NCBI RefSeq assembly: GCF_000069785.1
Contig: NC_010528.1
Span: 992,001-1,056,000, forward strand
DNA from: Cupriavidus taiwanensis LMG 19424
Lineage (GTDB): Bacteria > Pseudomonadota > Gammaproteobacteria > Burkholderiales > Burkholderiaceae
Direction of reading: 5' to 3'
Length of the DNA stretch: 64,000 nt
In this document: piece by piece, positions 45,078-54,334 of the stretch
Layout of the letters: each line of letters starts with the position of its first letter
Position numbering within the stretch: position 1 is the first letter of the stretch
The notes under the pieces: model-generated
Databases searched by the model: none
What the model was told of the DNA's origin: nothing
What the model saw: the letters and a program-made list of their open reading frames with translations, nothing else
Made by a program: the position numbers and the translations under genes

Positions 45078-46055
45078 TCAGCCGGCCACGGCAGCGCGGC
45101 GGCGGCGGCGCATGGCGGGCGCGGGCGCGTCGAGCAGCCGGGTCCAGTAGACGATCTTCAGCTCGCCTTCCAGGGTTTCGACCAGCGCCGACAGGCTTTC
45201 GACCCAGTCGCCGTCGTTGCAGTAGAGCTGGCCGTTGACCTCGCGGATCTCGGCCTTGTGGATGTGGCCGCAAACTACGCCGTCGCAGCCGCGGCGGCGT
45301 GCCTCGTCCACCATCGCGCTCTCGAACGCGCCGATGTAGTTCACCGCGTTCTTGACCTGGTGCTTCAGGTACTGCGACAGCGACCAGTACGGAAAGCCCA
45401 GGCGCGCGCGCAGCCGGTTGAAGTGCCGGTTGAGCGCCAGGATCATGGTGTAGAGCGAGTCGCCCAGGTAGGCCAGCCAGCGCGCGTGCTGCACCACGCC
45501 GTCGAACAGGTCGCCGTGCACCACCCACAGGCGGCGTCCGGTGGCGGTGACGTGGATCGCCTCCTCGCGCACGGTGATGTCGCCGAAGGCCATGCCGTCG
45601 AACTGGCGCGCGGCTTCGTCGTGGTTGCCGGGGACATAGATCACCTCGGTGCCCTTGCGCGCCTTGCGCAGCAGCTTCTGCACCACGTCGTTGTGGCTTT
45701 GCGGCCAGTACCAGCCGCGGCGCAGCTGCCAGCCGTCGATGATGTCGCCGACCAGGTAGAGCTGGTCGGATTCGTTGTGCTTGAGGAAATCCAGCAGGTA
45801 ATCGGCCTGGCAGCCGGGCGTTCCCAGGTGGATGTCCGACAGCCAGATGGCGCGGTAGCGCTGGATCGGGTGCGGCTCGGGGGGATAGGTTTCCTGCGCT
45901 TCGCGCGGCGGCGCCAGCGCGGCGCCATCGAGCGCCGGCGCCATGAAGGCGGTCACTGGCGCGGCTGGGCCGCTGTCAGCGCTGCGGCGCAGCCATGGCG
46001 CCAGTTGCGCGGCCTTCGACAGATACCCGCGGGCAGATCGGATTGCTTGCACCAT
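45078..46055 (-). CDS. COG2908 metallophosphoesterase, PlcP-like (annotated as UDP-2,3-diacylglucosamine diphosphatase family)
   Basis: 325-residue calcineurin-type phosphoesterase. Metal-ligand motifs in order: SDIHLG (about 97), GDIIDGW, YVPGNHDEAARQF, VVHGDLFD and CGHIHKAEI. The segment WPQSHNDVVQKLLRKARKG and YWSLSQYLKHQVKNAVNYIG are typical of the PlcP-type subgroup, which cleaves phospholipids to diacylglycerol in phosphate-starved bacteria, and unlike short LpxH enzymes (about 240 residues). The first 65 residues are variable. A Pho box-like array lies 44-83 bp upstream of the ATG. Downstream come the glycosyltransferase (84 nt) and dgkA. Confidence 0.83.
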   Translation of the reverse strand: MVQAIRSARGYLSKAAQLAPWLRRSADSGPAAPVTAFMAPALDGAALAPPREAQETYPPEPHPIQRYRAIWLSDIHLGTPGCQADYLLDFLKHNESDQLYLVGDIIDGWQLRRGWYWPQSHNDVVQKLLRKARKGTEVIYVPGNHDEAARQFDGMAFGDITVREEAIHVTATGRRLWVVHGDLFDGVVQHARWLAYLGDSLYTMILALNRHFNRLRARLGFPYWSLSQYLKHQVKNAVNYIGAFESAMVDEARRRGCDGVVCGHIHKAEIREVNGQLYCNDGDWVESLSALVETLEGELKIVYWTRLLDAPAPAMRRRRRAAVAG

Positions 46056-46098
46056 GCCAGTCCCGGTTGCGGCGATGGCTGCATTCAGCCAGCGCGCC

Positions 46099-46138
46099 GT
46101 GACGCGACCGTGACGAAAACATGACTGACACATGAATC
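46099..46138 (-). promoter_or_regulatory. Candidate Pho box (PhoB site) upstream of the PlcP-like gene
   Basis: On the minus strand four 7-bp units repeat every 11 bp: GATTCAT-N4-CAGTCAT-N4-TCGTCAC-N4-GCGTCAC. This is the structure of a Pho box (consensus unit CTGTCAT/C with 4-bp spacers). The last three units share GTCA at the same place. Ten bases after the last unit stands CTGAAT, a possible -10 at the spacing usual for PhoB-activated promoters, and the start codon follows about 30 nt later. Confidence 0.65.
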
Positions 46139-46173
46139 GTTGCGCCCGCGGCACAGCACGGGCCGCGAACGCC

Positions 46174-47154
46174 TCAGCGGCCGCGCGAGGACAGTTCGGC
46201 CAGGGCGTCGAGCACCGCACGCACCGCGGCGGGATGGCGCAGCAGCGACACATGGCCGATGCCTGACAGTGCGATATGGCCGGCGCCATCGAGCCACCCG
46301 GTGCAGGGCGGCCCCGCGATCGAATCGTGCCAGCTGAAGATCGAGATCATGCGCGCGCGCAGCCGCGGTGTTTCGGCGGCCGCCAGCGCGCGCAGCCAGG
46401 GGCTGCCGCAACGCATCTGGCGCGCATTGTGGCCGCCGCCAAAGCGCGCCAGCGCGCTGCCGTGGTGCGGGCTGCCCAGGGTCACGATGCCGGCGCAGAC
46501 GTCTTCGTCGCCTGCCAGCCGCAGCGCGGCGCGCGCGGCGAGGCCGCCCATGCTGTGGCAGAGCAGCAGCGGCGCGCGCCCGCTTTCGGCGCGGATGCGC
46601 CGCATCGCGGCCAGCAGCGCGCGCGCGTAGTCGTCGATGTCGCCGAACACGGGTTCCAGGTCGATCCCCTGGCAGCGGTAACCGGCGGCGGCCAGCGCCG
46701 GCTGCATGTCGAGCCAGATGGCCTGGCTGCAGGCGTAGCCGTGGACCAGCAGCACCGGCGGGGCATCGTGTCCGGGCCGTGCATCGGCGGCCGGCGCAAA
46801 TGGCGCGCGGGCGCGGAAGGGTTGCAGCCAGTCGAACATGCGCAGCACGGCCAGGCATTCGGCCGCGTAGCAGCGCAAGGCCTCGGCCAGCCGCAGCGGC
46901 CTGCGGGTGGCGGCAAGGTCAGCGGGCGGCGCGGGCGGGCGATCGCCGCGTCCGACCCACGGGCCGCGCCCGCTCAGGGCGAAGGCGATGGCAATGCCGG
47001 AGGCGATGCCGCCCAGGATCAGCCCCGCGCCAGCGGCCAGCGCGCCGGGCCACGGCCACGCGGCCGCGCGTACCAGCGCCGCGGCAATGCCAAGCGCCGC
47101 GGCCGCCTGCGCGGTCACGGCGACGCGGCGGATGCCGGCGGCGCCCAGGGTCAT
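46174..47154 (-). CDS. Alpha/beta hydrolase, lipase-like, membrane-anchored
   Basis: 326-residue protein. The first 65 residues hold two hydrophobic segments (AAAALGIAAALVRAAAW, ALAAGAGLILGGIASGIAIA), so it is probably anchored in the inner membrane. The hydrolase domain (about 130-326) has the oxyanion-side motif VLLVHGYACSQAIW, the nucleophile elbow CHSMGG (GxSxG-type with Cys at the first position), and a late His in GIGHVSLLRHP. VTLGSPHHGSALARFG resembles triacylglycerol lipase-type enzymes. It overlaps the RDD gene by 4 nt. The substrate is unknown. Confidence 0.85.
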   Translation of the reverse strand: MTLGAAGIRRVAVTAQAAAALGIAAALVRAAAWPWPGALAAGAGLILGGIASGIAIAFALSGRGPWVGRGDRPPAPPADLAATRRPLRLAEALRCYAAECLAVLRMFDWLQPFRARAPFAPAADARPGHDAPPVLLVHGYACSQAIWLDMQPALAAAGYRCQGIDLEPVFGDIDDYARALLAAMRRIRAESGRAPLLLCHSMGGLAARAALRLAGDEDVCAGIVTLGSPHHGSALARFGGGHNARQMRCGSPWLRALAAAETPRLRARMISIFSWHDSIAGPPCTGWLDGAGHIALSGIGHVSLLRHPAAVRAVLDALAELSSRGR

Positions 47155-47693
47155 GGCCGGGCGCGCAGGTCCGTCAGGCGCGTGCCGGCGAGGCGGTCAT
47201 GCAGGAACTGTCGGCGCGGATCCAGCCAGGCCAGCAGGATCCAGACCAGCAGGCCGGCACACAGCACGCCGACGAACGGGCCCTTGACCAGGCCGAGCAG
47301 ATGGCCGACGGCGGCCGACGGCGGCAGCCACAGCCACGCCAGCAGGTAGCGCAGCGCCGCCTGCGGCCAACGCGGCGGCACGCCCGCGGCGTTTTCGACG
47401 CGCATGCGCCAGGTCTGCATCGCCAGGGTCTGGCCGTTGCGCTGCCAGAACCAGGTGAAGTACAGCCCCATCACCAGGAAGCTCCACAGCTGGATCGCCA
47501 GCGGCCCGTCCACGCCCAGCTTCCGAAGCAGCGGCCGCAGCACCAGGTAGGCTGCGGTCGAGGCGCTCAGCACGCCGAACAGCAGCACGCCTTCATACAG
47601 CATGCAGGCGATACGGCGGCGCAGCGGCGGCGCGGCCGGCACTGCCGACACGGCGTCAGCAGGGGGTACGGGGTCGAGGGTGGCAGCTGGCAT
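47151..47693 (-). CDS. RDD family membrane protein
   Basis: 180-residue membrane protein with the RDD signature: RRRIACMLYEGVLLFGVL near the start (Arg and the acidic residue of the family), NGQTLAMQTWRMRVEN, and RRQFLHDRLAGTRLTDL at the C-terminus. Three to four hydrophobic segments. Members include Na+/H+ transport-related proteins, but most are uncharacterised. The stop overlaps the start of the hydrolase gene (ATGA), so the two are coupled. The start at 47693 is chosen by position; a start at 47729 would add 12 residues. Confidence 0.82.
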   Translation of the reverse strand: MPAATLDPVPPADAVSAVPAAPPLRRRIACMLYEGVLLFGVLSASTAAYLVLRPLLRKLGVDGPLAIQLWSFLVMGLYFTWFWQRNGQTLAMQTWRMRVENAAGVPPRWPQAALRYLLAWLWLPPSAAVGHLLGLVKGPFVGVLCAGLLVWILLAWLDPRRQFLHDRLAGTRLTDLRARP

Positions 47694-47812
47694 GGATAGC
47701 GGTCTGAACAGGGCGCCGGCGCGCGGCATGCGGATGCCGGTGCGGGCCTGGCGAAGCTGGCCCGCATGCGCTGGCCGGCCTCAAACGGCCATTATGCCAA
47801 ATGGCCTGCGAA

Positions 47813-48622
47813 TTACTGGCGCACGGTGGGGTCGGACGCCGCGGCCGTCGCTTCGGCGGGCGCCTGGGCTGCCGCGGAGGCTGGCGCGGCGGCCGCGGCG
47901 AGCGCGCTGCTTGCGGGCGTCACCGGAGTGGCAGCGGCGGGGGCGGACGCTGCGGCCACGGCGGCTGCCGCGGCTGCGGGCTGCGCCGCGCCATCGCTGG
48001 CCGCCGTACCAGACGGGTGGGCAGCGTGGCCCGCGCCGGTTTTGCGTTCATGGCGCAACTGGCGGCTGGTGTCGCTGGGCAGGCGCTTGCCGCTGGGCAG
48101 CGCGCTGACGGCGCCGGGGCGGCGCGGCACGTGGTCGGCCGCGGCCAGCTTTTTCTTCTGCTCTTCGGGTAGCTGCTGGTACTTGTCCCAGGCCTCGGCC
48201 TTCTTTTCGGTCGGCAGCGAGCGGGTGATCTGGTAATTTTCGCGCGCCAGCCGGCGCTGCTGCGGAGTCATCCTGACCCACTCCGCCATGCGCGCCTGCA
48301 GCCGGGCCTGCTCCGCCGGCGAATATTTCGGATAACGCGCGGCGATGCGCAGCCACTTGTGGCGGTTCAGTTCCGGCAGGCTGTCCCACAGCGGCTGCAG
48401 CGGCGCCAGGATGCGCTGGTTGACCGGGCTCAGGTCGGCCCAGGCGGGCTTGGCGCCGACCGGCTGGGCCGGGTGGGGGGCGGTGGCTCCGACTGCCGCG
48501 GAAGCGCCCTGTGCCTCGGCCGGGGCGGGAAGCAGGCCCCAGCAGGCGGCCGCGCCGGCGCCGGCCAGCAGGGCGGCCAGCCGGCGGCGCAGGGCGTCGG
48601 GGCGGGAAGGCTGGCGCACCAT
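47813..48622 (-). CDS. DUF3106 secreted protein
   Basis: 269-residue protein with a signal peptide (cleavage near APAEAQG). The middle (about 58-165) is DUF3106-like, a helical region with repeated WxxLxPxNRxxL and RxxRxxxWxxMTPxQR patterns: WADLSPVNQRILAPLQPLWD, HKWLRIAARYPKYSPAEQ, MAEWVRMTPQQRRLAREN. The last 70 residues are almost only Ala, Pro, Ser and Thr, a low-complexity periplasmic tail. It starts one base after the DUF3619 stop, so it belongs to the sigma-factor operon. Its resemblance to Spy/CpxP-type helical proteins is suggestive only. Confidence 0.85.
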   Translation of the reverse strand: MVRQPSRPDALRRRLAALLAGAGAAACWGLLPAPAEAQGASAAVGATAPHPAQPVGAKPAWADLSPVNQRILAPLQPLWDSLPELNRHKWLRIAARYPKYSPAEQARLQARMAEWVRMTPQQRRLARENYQITRSLPTEKKAEAWDKYQQLPEEQKKKLAAADHVPRRPGAVSALPSGKRLPSDTSRQLRHERKTGAGHAAHPSGTAASDGAAQPAAAAAAVAAASAPAAATPVTPASSALAAAAAPASAAAQAPAEATAAASDPTVRQ

Positions 48623-48623
48623 G

Positions 48624-49055
48624 CTACTGCCCGCGCTTCAGGAACACGTGGAAGCCCTCGTCGGCATAGGCCGTGGGCGGCAGGTCGTCGAGCAGCATGG
48701 CGGCGTCGATATCGGCCAGTTCCTCGATGCGCTTCTGCTCCTGCCAGTGGTAGATGCCCACCAGGCCGGCGCCCAGCGCGACCAGCGTCCAGACCAGGCC
48801 CAGCCGGCGCAGCCAGGCGCCGGCGCGGTGCAGCGGCGAGGCGTCGTCGTCGAACAGCGGCGCCTGCGCACCTGGCATGGCAAGCTGCGGCACCATCACG
48901 GGCGCCTCGGCCTTCTTGCGGGCGACCGCCATCCGGCGCGCGGCGGCAAGCCGTTCGGAAATGTCGGCCGGCAAGGCGTCGGCGCCGGCGTCAAGTGCCG
49001 CGCGAACCTCATGCGCAAACCGGCGTTCGCGGATTTCTTTGTCGTTTCTGCTCAT
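48624..49055 (-). CDS. DUF3619 single-pass membrane protein, candidate anti-sigma factor
   Basis: 143-residue protein: a cytoplasmic N-terminal part (about 1-80) starting RNDKEIRERRFAHEVRAALD, one membrane segment (about 86-103, LVWTLVALGAGLVGIYHW) and a short periplasmic tail ending DEGFHVFLKRGQ. Its start overlaps the sigma-factor stop by 4 nt (ATGA). A small single-pass membrane protein directly after an ECF sigma gene is the usual place of an anti-sigma factor, but no known anti-sigma motif (zinc-binding HxxxCxxC) is present. Confidence 0.85.
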   Translation of the reverse strand: MSRNDKEIRERRFAHEVRAALDAGADALPADISERLAAARRMAVARKKAEAPVMVPQLAMPGAQAPLFDDDASPLHRAGAWLRRLGLVWTLVALGAGLVGIYHWQEQKRIEELADIDAAMLLDDLPPTAYADEGFHVFLKRGQ

Positions 49056-49621
49056 AGTCGGACCCCCCGTGCGCTCAAGGCCTGCGCGAGTGTGTGCGTG
49101 GCACGGGAACAGTGCGTCTTGACGCTGCCTTCGGAACAGCCCATCACGGCCGCGGTTTCGGCGACGTCCATATCCTCCCAGTAACGCATCAGGAACGCCT
49201 GCCGTTGACGCGTGGGCAGGCGCTGGATTTCCTGCTCGATGATGTGCATGACCTGGGCGCGCTCGACCTTGTCGGCGCTGCTTTCGGCCGATTCCGAGCC
49301 AGCCTGTGCCTCGAGCGTTTCCAGCAGGTCGTTGTCGTCGCCGCCGTCGCGGTCGTCGCGCAGGCTGGAAAACAGCGAGACCCAGGTATTGCGCACCTTC
49401 TGGCGCCGGAACCAGTCATGGATGGTGTTCTGCAGGATGCGCTGGAACAGCGGCGCGAGCTCCGCGGCGCCCTTGTCGCCGTATTTTTCAGCCAGCTTGA
49501 TCATGGCGTCCTGGACGATGTCCAGTGCGGCCTCGTCGTCGCGGACGGCGAACACGGCCTGCTTGAAGGCGCGCCGCTCGACGCTGGCAAGAAAGGCGGA
49601 CAGTTCCTGGTCGGTGGCCAT
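49052..49621 (-). CDS. ECF RNA polymerase sigma factor (RpoE-like)
   Basis: 189-residue group IV sigma factor. Region 2 (about residues 10-85): FKQAVFAVRDDEAALDIVQD, AMIKLAEKYGDKGAAELAPL, and the -10 recognition area ILQNTIHDWFRRQKVRN. Region 4 (about 130-185): IQRLPTRQRQAFLMRYWEDM, DVAETAAVMGCSEGSVKTHC, the HTH for -35 contact. It is the first of three coupled genes (sigma, DUF3619, DUF3106). A perfect palindrome GCAAAATTTTGC and a 10-bp direct repeat lie upstream. Confidence 0.92.
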   Translation of the reverse strand: MATDQELSAFLASVERRAFKQAVFAVRDDEAALDIVQDAMIKLAEKYGDKGAAELAPLFQRILQNTIHDWFRRQKVRNTWVSLFSSLRDDRDGGDDNDLLETLEAQAGSESAESSADKVERAQVMHIIEQEIQRLPTRQRQAFLMRYWEDMDVAETAAVMGCSEGSVKTHCSRATHTLAQALSARGVRL

Positions 49622-49999
49622 TCAGGCGGTTGGGGCTTGTTGCGCCGGGCCCATGCCCGGATGTGGTGAATGTGCTGCCGGGGGCGCGCGGCGCCCCAAT
49701 GTGCTGCGATGCTAGCAAAATTTTGCCGTGCTGTACCGTTTTGTATGGCGGGACAGACATGGTGGTGCGCAAAAACTTTTTCGTCGGCCCGGGGAACTTG
49801 CCGGCGCCGCCGGCGCAAAGAACCGTAGACCGCGCTGGTGCATTGCAGTATCATCGACGGTTCACACGACATCAGTGGTTGTCTCATCCGGCCGCTTATG
49901 AGGCGGTCTTCCATGCAGACGCGCACCGCTTGAACCCGAGCCACAAGTTCGGCAGAGAGCATCCAAACAATTTTTTGCCGAAAATTGCAAAGGACTGAA
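49622..49999. other. Intergenic control region between the sigma-factor gene and ilvI
   Basis: 378 bp without a confident gene. From the left it holds two direct copies of AATGTGCTGC (49669-49678 and 49698-49707) around a GC-rich hairpin (GGGGCGC-GCG-GCGCCCC, 49681-49697), the perfect palindrome GCAAAATTTTGC (49715-49726), a likely ilvI promoter (49826-49854), a possible micro-ORF of eight codons rich in Val (49875-49901), and a 7-bp stem TTCGGCA/TGCCGAA just before the ilvI ribosome site. Confidence 0.5.
49826..49854 (+). promoter_or_regulatory. Promoter of ilvI-ilvH-ilvC
   Basis: TAGACC (49826-49831), 17 bp, TATCAT (49849-49854), predicting a start near 49861 and a leader of about 140 nt before the ilvI ATG. 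Confidence 0.5.
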
Positions 50000-51763
50000 A
50001 TGAACATGCCCAGCGCGGAATTCTCCCACGCCGACAGCAATTCATCTGCCGCGCCCGAAATGATCGGGGCGGAAATTCTCGTTCACGCACTTGCCGAAGA
50101 AGGCGTCGAGTACGTCTGGGGCTATCCCGGCGGCGCAGTGCTGTACATCTACGACGAGCTCCACAAGCAAAAGAAGTTCGAGCACATCCTGGTGCGCCAC
50201 GAGCAGGCCGCGGTCCATGCCGCGGATGGCTATGCGCGTGCAACCGGCAAGGTGGGCGTCGCCCTGGTGACCTCCGGTCCCGGCGTGACCAATGCCGTCA
50301 CCGGCATCGCCACCGCGTACCTCGACTCGATCCCGATGGTGGTGATCACCGGCAACGTGCCGACCCACGCCATCGGCCAGGACGCCTTCCAGGAGTGCGA
50401 CACCGTCGGCATTACCCGCCCGATCGTCAAGCACAACTTCCTGGTGAAGGACGTGCGCGATCTCGCCGCGACCATCAAGAAGGCGTTCTTCATTGCCTCG
50501 ACCGGGCGTCCCGGCCCGGTGGTGGTGGACATCCCCAAGGATGTCTCGCGCAATGCCTGCAAGTACGAGTACCCCAAGTCGATCGACATGCGCTCGTACA
50601 ACCCGGTCAACAAGGGCCACTCGGGCCAGATCCGCAAGGCGGTTGCGCTGCTGCAGAATGCCGAGCGTCCGTACATCTACAGCGGCGGCGGCGTGGTGCT
50701 GGCCAATGCCAGCGATGAACTGCGCCAGCTGGCGGCGCTGACCGGCCACCCGGTCACCAACACGCTGATGGGCCTGGGCGCGTTCCCCGGCACCCACAAG
50801 CAGTTCGTCGGCATGCTCGGCATGCACGGCACGTATGAAGCCAACATGGCCATGCAGAACTGCGACGTGCTGATCGCCATCGGTGCCCGCTTCGACGACC
50901 GCGTGATCGGCAACCCTTCGCACTTCACCTCGCAGGCGCGCAAGATCATCCATATCGACATCGATCCGTCGTCGATTTCCAAGCGCGTCAAGGTCGACAT
51001 CCCCATCGTCGGCAACGTCAAGGACGTGCTGCAGGAGCTGATCGCCCAGATCAAGGCGAGCGACGTCAAGCCCAAGCGCGAGGCGCTCGCCAGGTGGTGG
51101 GAGCAGATCGAGCAATGGCGCTCGGTGGACTGCCTGAAGTACGACCGCAGCTCCGAGATCATCAAGCCGCAATACGTGGTGGAAAAGATCTGGGAACTGA
51201 CCCACGGCGACGCCTTCATCTGCTCCGATGTCGGCCAGCATCAGATGTGGGCCGCGCAGTTCTACAAGTTCAACGAGCCGCGCCGCTGGATCAACTCCGG
51301 CGGCCTGGGCACGATGGGCGTGGGCCTGCCGTACGCGATGGGCATCAAGAAGGCGTTCCCGGAGAAGGAAGTCGTCACCATCACCGGCGAGGGCTCGATC
51401 CAGATGTGCATCCAGGAGCTGTCGACCTGCCTGCAGTACGACACCCCGGTGAAGATCTGCTCGCTCAACAACGGCTACCTGGGCATGGTGCGCCAGTGGC
51501 AGGAGATCGAGTACGACAACCGCTACTCGCATTCCTACATGGATGCGCTGCCTGATTTCGTCAAGCTGGCCGAGGCCTATGGCCACGTCGGCATGCGCGT
51601 CGAGAAGAGCTCTGACGTCGAGCCGGCGCTGCGCGAGGCGTTCCGACTGAAGGACCGTACCGTGTTCCTGGACTTCCAGACCGATCCCACCGAAAACGTC
51701 TGGCCGATGGTCCAGGCAGGCAAGGGCATTTCCGAAATGCTGCTCGGCGCGGAGGACCTGTAA
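50000..51763 (+). CDS. ilvI: Acetolactate synthase large (catalytic) subunit (ilvB/ilvI)
   Basis: Thiamine-diphosphate enzyme making acetolactate or acetohydroxybutyrate, the first common step of valine, leucine and isoleucine synthesis. 587 residues: N-terminal Pyr domain with GYPGGAVLYIYDEL and the catalytic Glu in HEQAAVHAADGYARATG, a central domain, and the PP domain with GLGTMGVGLPYAMGIKKA and the ThDP motif GEGSIQMCIQEL...NNGYLGMVRQWQ. Starts at 50000 after AAAGGA; it is followed without spacing by ilvH. The operon order ilvI-ilvH-ilvC is usual for this group. Confidence 0.97.
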   Translation: MNMPSAEFSHADSNSSAAPEMIGAEILVHALAEEGVEYVWGYPGGAVLYIYDELHKQKKFEHILVRHEQAAVHAADGYARATGKVGVALVTSGPGVTNAVTGIATAYLDSIPMVVITGNVPTHAIGQDAFQECDTVGITRPIVKHNFLVKDVRDLAATIKKAFFIASTGRPGPVVVDIPKDVSRNACKYEYPKSIDMRSYNPVNKGHSGQIRKAVALLQNAERPYIYSGGGVVLANASDELRQLAALTGHPVTNTLMGLGAFPGTHKQFVGMLGMHGTYEANMAMQNCDVLIAIGARFDDRVIGNPSHFTSQARKIIHIDIDPSSISKRVKVDIPIVGNVKDVLQELIAQIKASDVKPKREALARWWEQIEQWRSVDCLKYDRSSEIIKPQYVVEKIWELTHGDAFICSDVGQHQMWAAQFYKFNEPRRWINSGGLGTMGVGLPYAMGIKKAFPEKEVVTITGEGSIQMCIQELSTCLQYDTPVKICSLNNGYLGMVRQWQEIEYDNRYSHSYMDALPDFVKLAEAYGHVGMRVEKSSDVEPALREAFRLKDRTVFLDFQTDPTENVWPMVQAGKGISEMLLGAEDL

Positions 51764-53393
<1,630 letters not shown>

Positions 53394-53437
53394 TCTGTAG
53401 CGCTGCCTGATGGCCCGCGCCGCACGGCGGCGGGCCG

Positions 53438-53509
53438 AAGCCGTTCAGCGTTCCGTGCCTTGCCCTTCTATCATCGGAAGGGGATTGCCGGGACCTGAAC
53501 GGCTTTTTG
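53438..53509 (+). terminator. Terminator-like structure between ilvC and psd
   Basis: AAGCCGTTCAG (53438-53448) pairs perfectly with CTGAACGGCTT (53495-53505), followed by TTTTTG. The 46-nt loop contains a second hairpin, CCCTTC-N8-GAAGGG (53463-53482). The outer 11-bp stem with T run should terminate ilvC transcripts; the unusual long loop leaves room for a regulated structure. Confidence 0.6.
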
Positions 53510-53658
53510 TTATCCTTGTCGAACTTTTCGGGCAAGGCGTGCGCCTGATGCTGCTCTGCGGCATGAACCGACATGAGCCAGCCAGCGCCGCCCCGGCGGA
53601 TACCGCCGCCGCTGCACCTGCCTCGCCCTGATTTTGACTCCACCGAAACACGTACTGC

Positions 53659-54309
53659 ATGAACTATCCTCATCCGCTGATCGCCCGTGAAGGCTGGCCG
53701 TTCCTGGCCGGCGCCTTTGTCATTTCGCTGCTGGTGCACGCCAGCGCGGGCTTCTGGTGGGCGCTGCCGCTGTGGATCATCACGGTGTTCGTGCTGCAGT
53801 TCTTCCGCGATCCGCCGCGTCCGATCCCGTCGGCGCCCAATGCGGTGCTGGCGCCGGCCGACGGCCGCATCGTCGTGGTCGAGAAGACCATGGATCCGTA
53901 CGCCAACCGCGAGGCGCTGAAGATCAGCGTCTTCATGAACGTCTTCAACGTGCACTCGAACCGGGTCTCGGTCGACGGCGCGGTGGAGAAGGTCGAGTAC
54001 TTTCCCGGCAAGTTCGTCAATGCCGACCTCGACAAAGCCTCGACCGAGAACGAGCGCAACGCCGTGGTGATCCGCCGCGCGGCGGATGGCCAGGTGGTCA
54101 CGCTGGTGCAGGTCGCGGGCCTGGTGGCACGGCGCATCCTTTGCTACACCAAGGCCGGCGAGAACCTCTCGCGCGGCCAGCGCTACGGCTTTATCCGCTT
54201 CGGCTCGCGCGTCGACGTGTACCTGCCGCTCGACGCACGCCCGCGCGTGACCATCGGCGAGAAGGTATCGGCCTCGTCGACCATCCTCGCCGAACTCGAC
54301 GTGAAGTAA
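53659..54309 (+). CDS. psd: Phosphatidylserine decarboxylase proenzyme
   Basis: Pyruvoyl enzyme forming phosphatidylethanolamine. 216 residues, the short class II form. N-terminal hydrophobic anchor (about 12-50), then [36 protein letters not shown] and the C-terminal self-cleavage region [14 protein letters not shown]: cleavage before the Ser (about residue 206) would create the pyruvoyl group. The usual motif is GSS; here Ala replaces Gly (ASS), as seen in some relatives. pssA follows 25 nt downstream, so substrate and product enzymes are in one operon. Confidence 0.93.
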   Translation: MNYPHPLIAREGWPFLAGAFVISLLVHASAGFWWALPLWIITVFVLQFFRDPPRPIPSAPNAVLAPADGRIVVVEKTMDPYANREALKISVFMNVFNVHSNRVSVDGAVEKVEYFPGKFVNADLDKASTENERNAVVIRRAADGQVVTLVQVAGLVARRILCYTKAGENLSRGQRYGFIRFGSRVDVYLPLDARPRVTIGEKVSASSTILAELDVK

Positions 54310-54334
54310 GCGGCGGCCTGACCGGAGGACTGTG

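Noticed and set aside
49838..49933. 31-codon frame with several Ile codons before ilvI as leader peptide
   Set aside because: Its GTG start lies upstream of the predicted -10 element and it lacks a ribosome site; kept only as an alternative in the findings.
53410..53631. 73-codon frame between ilvC and psd
   Set aside because: Crosses the terminator structure, has no ribosome site and an Arg/Ala-rich composition.
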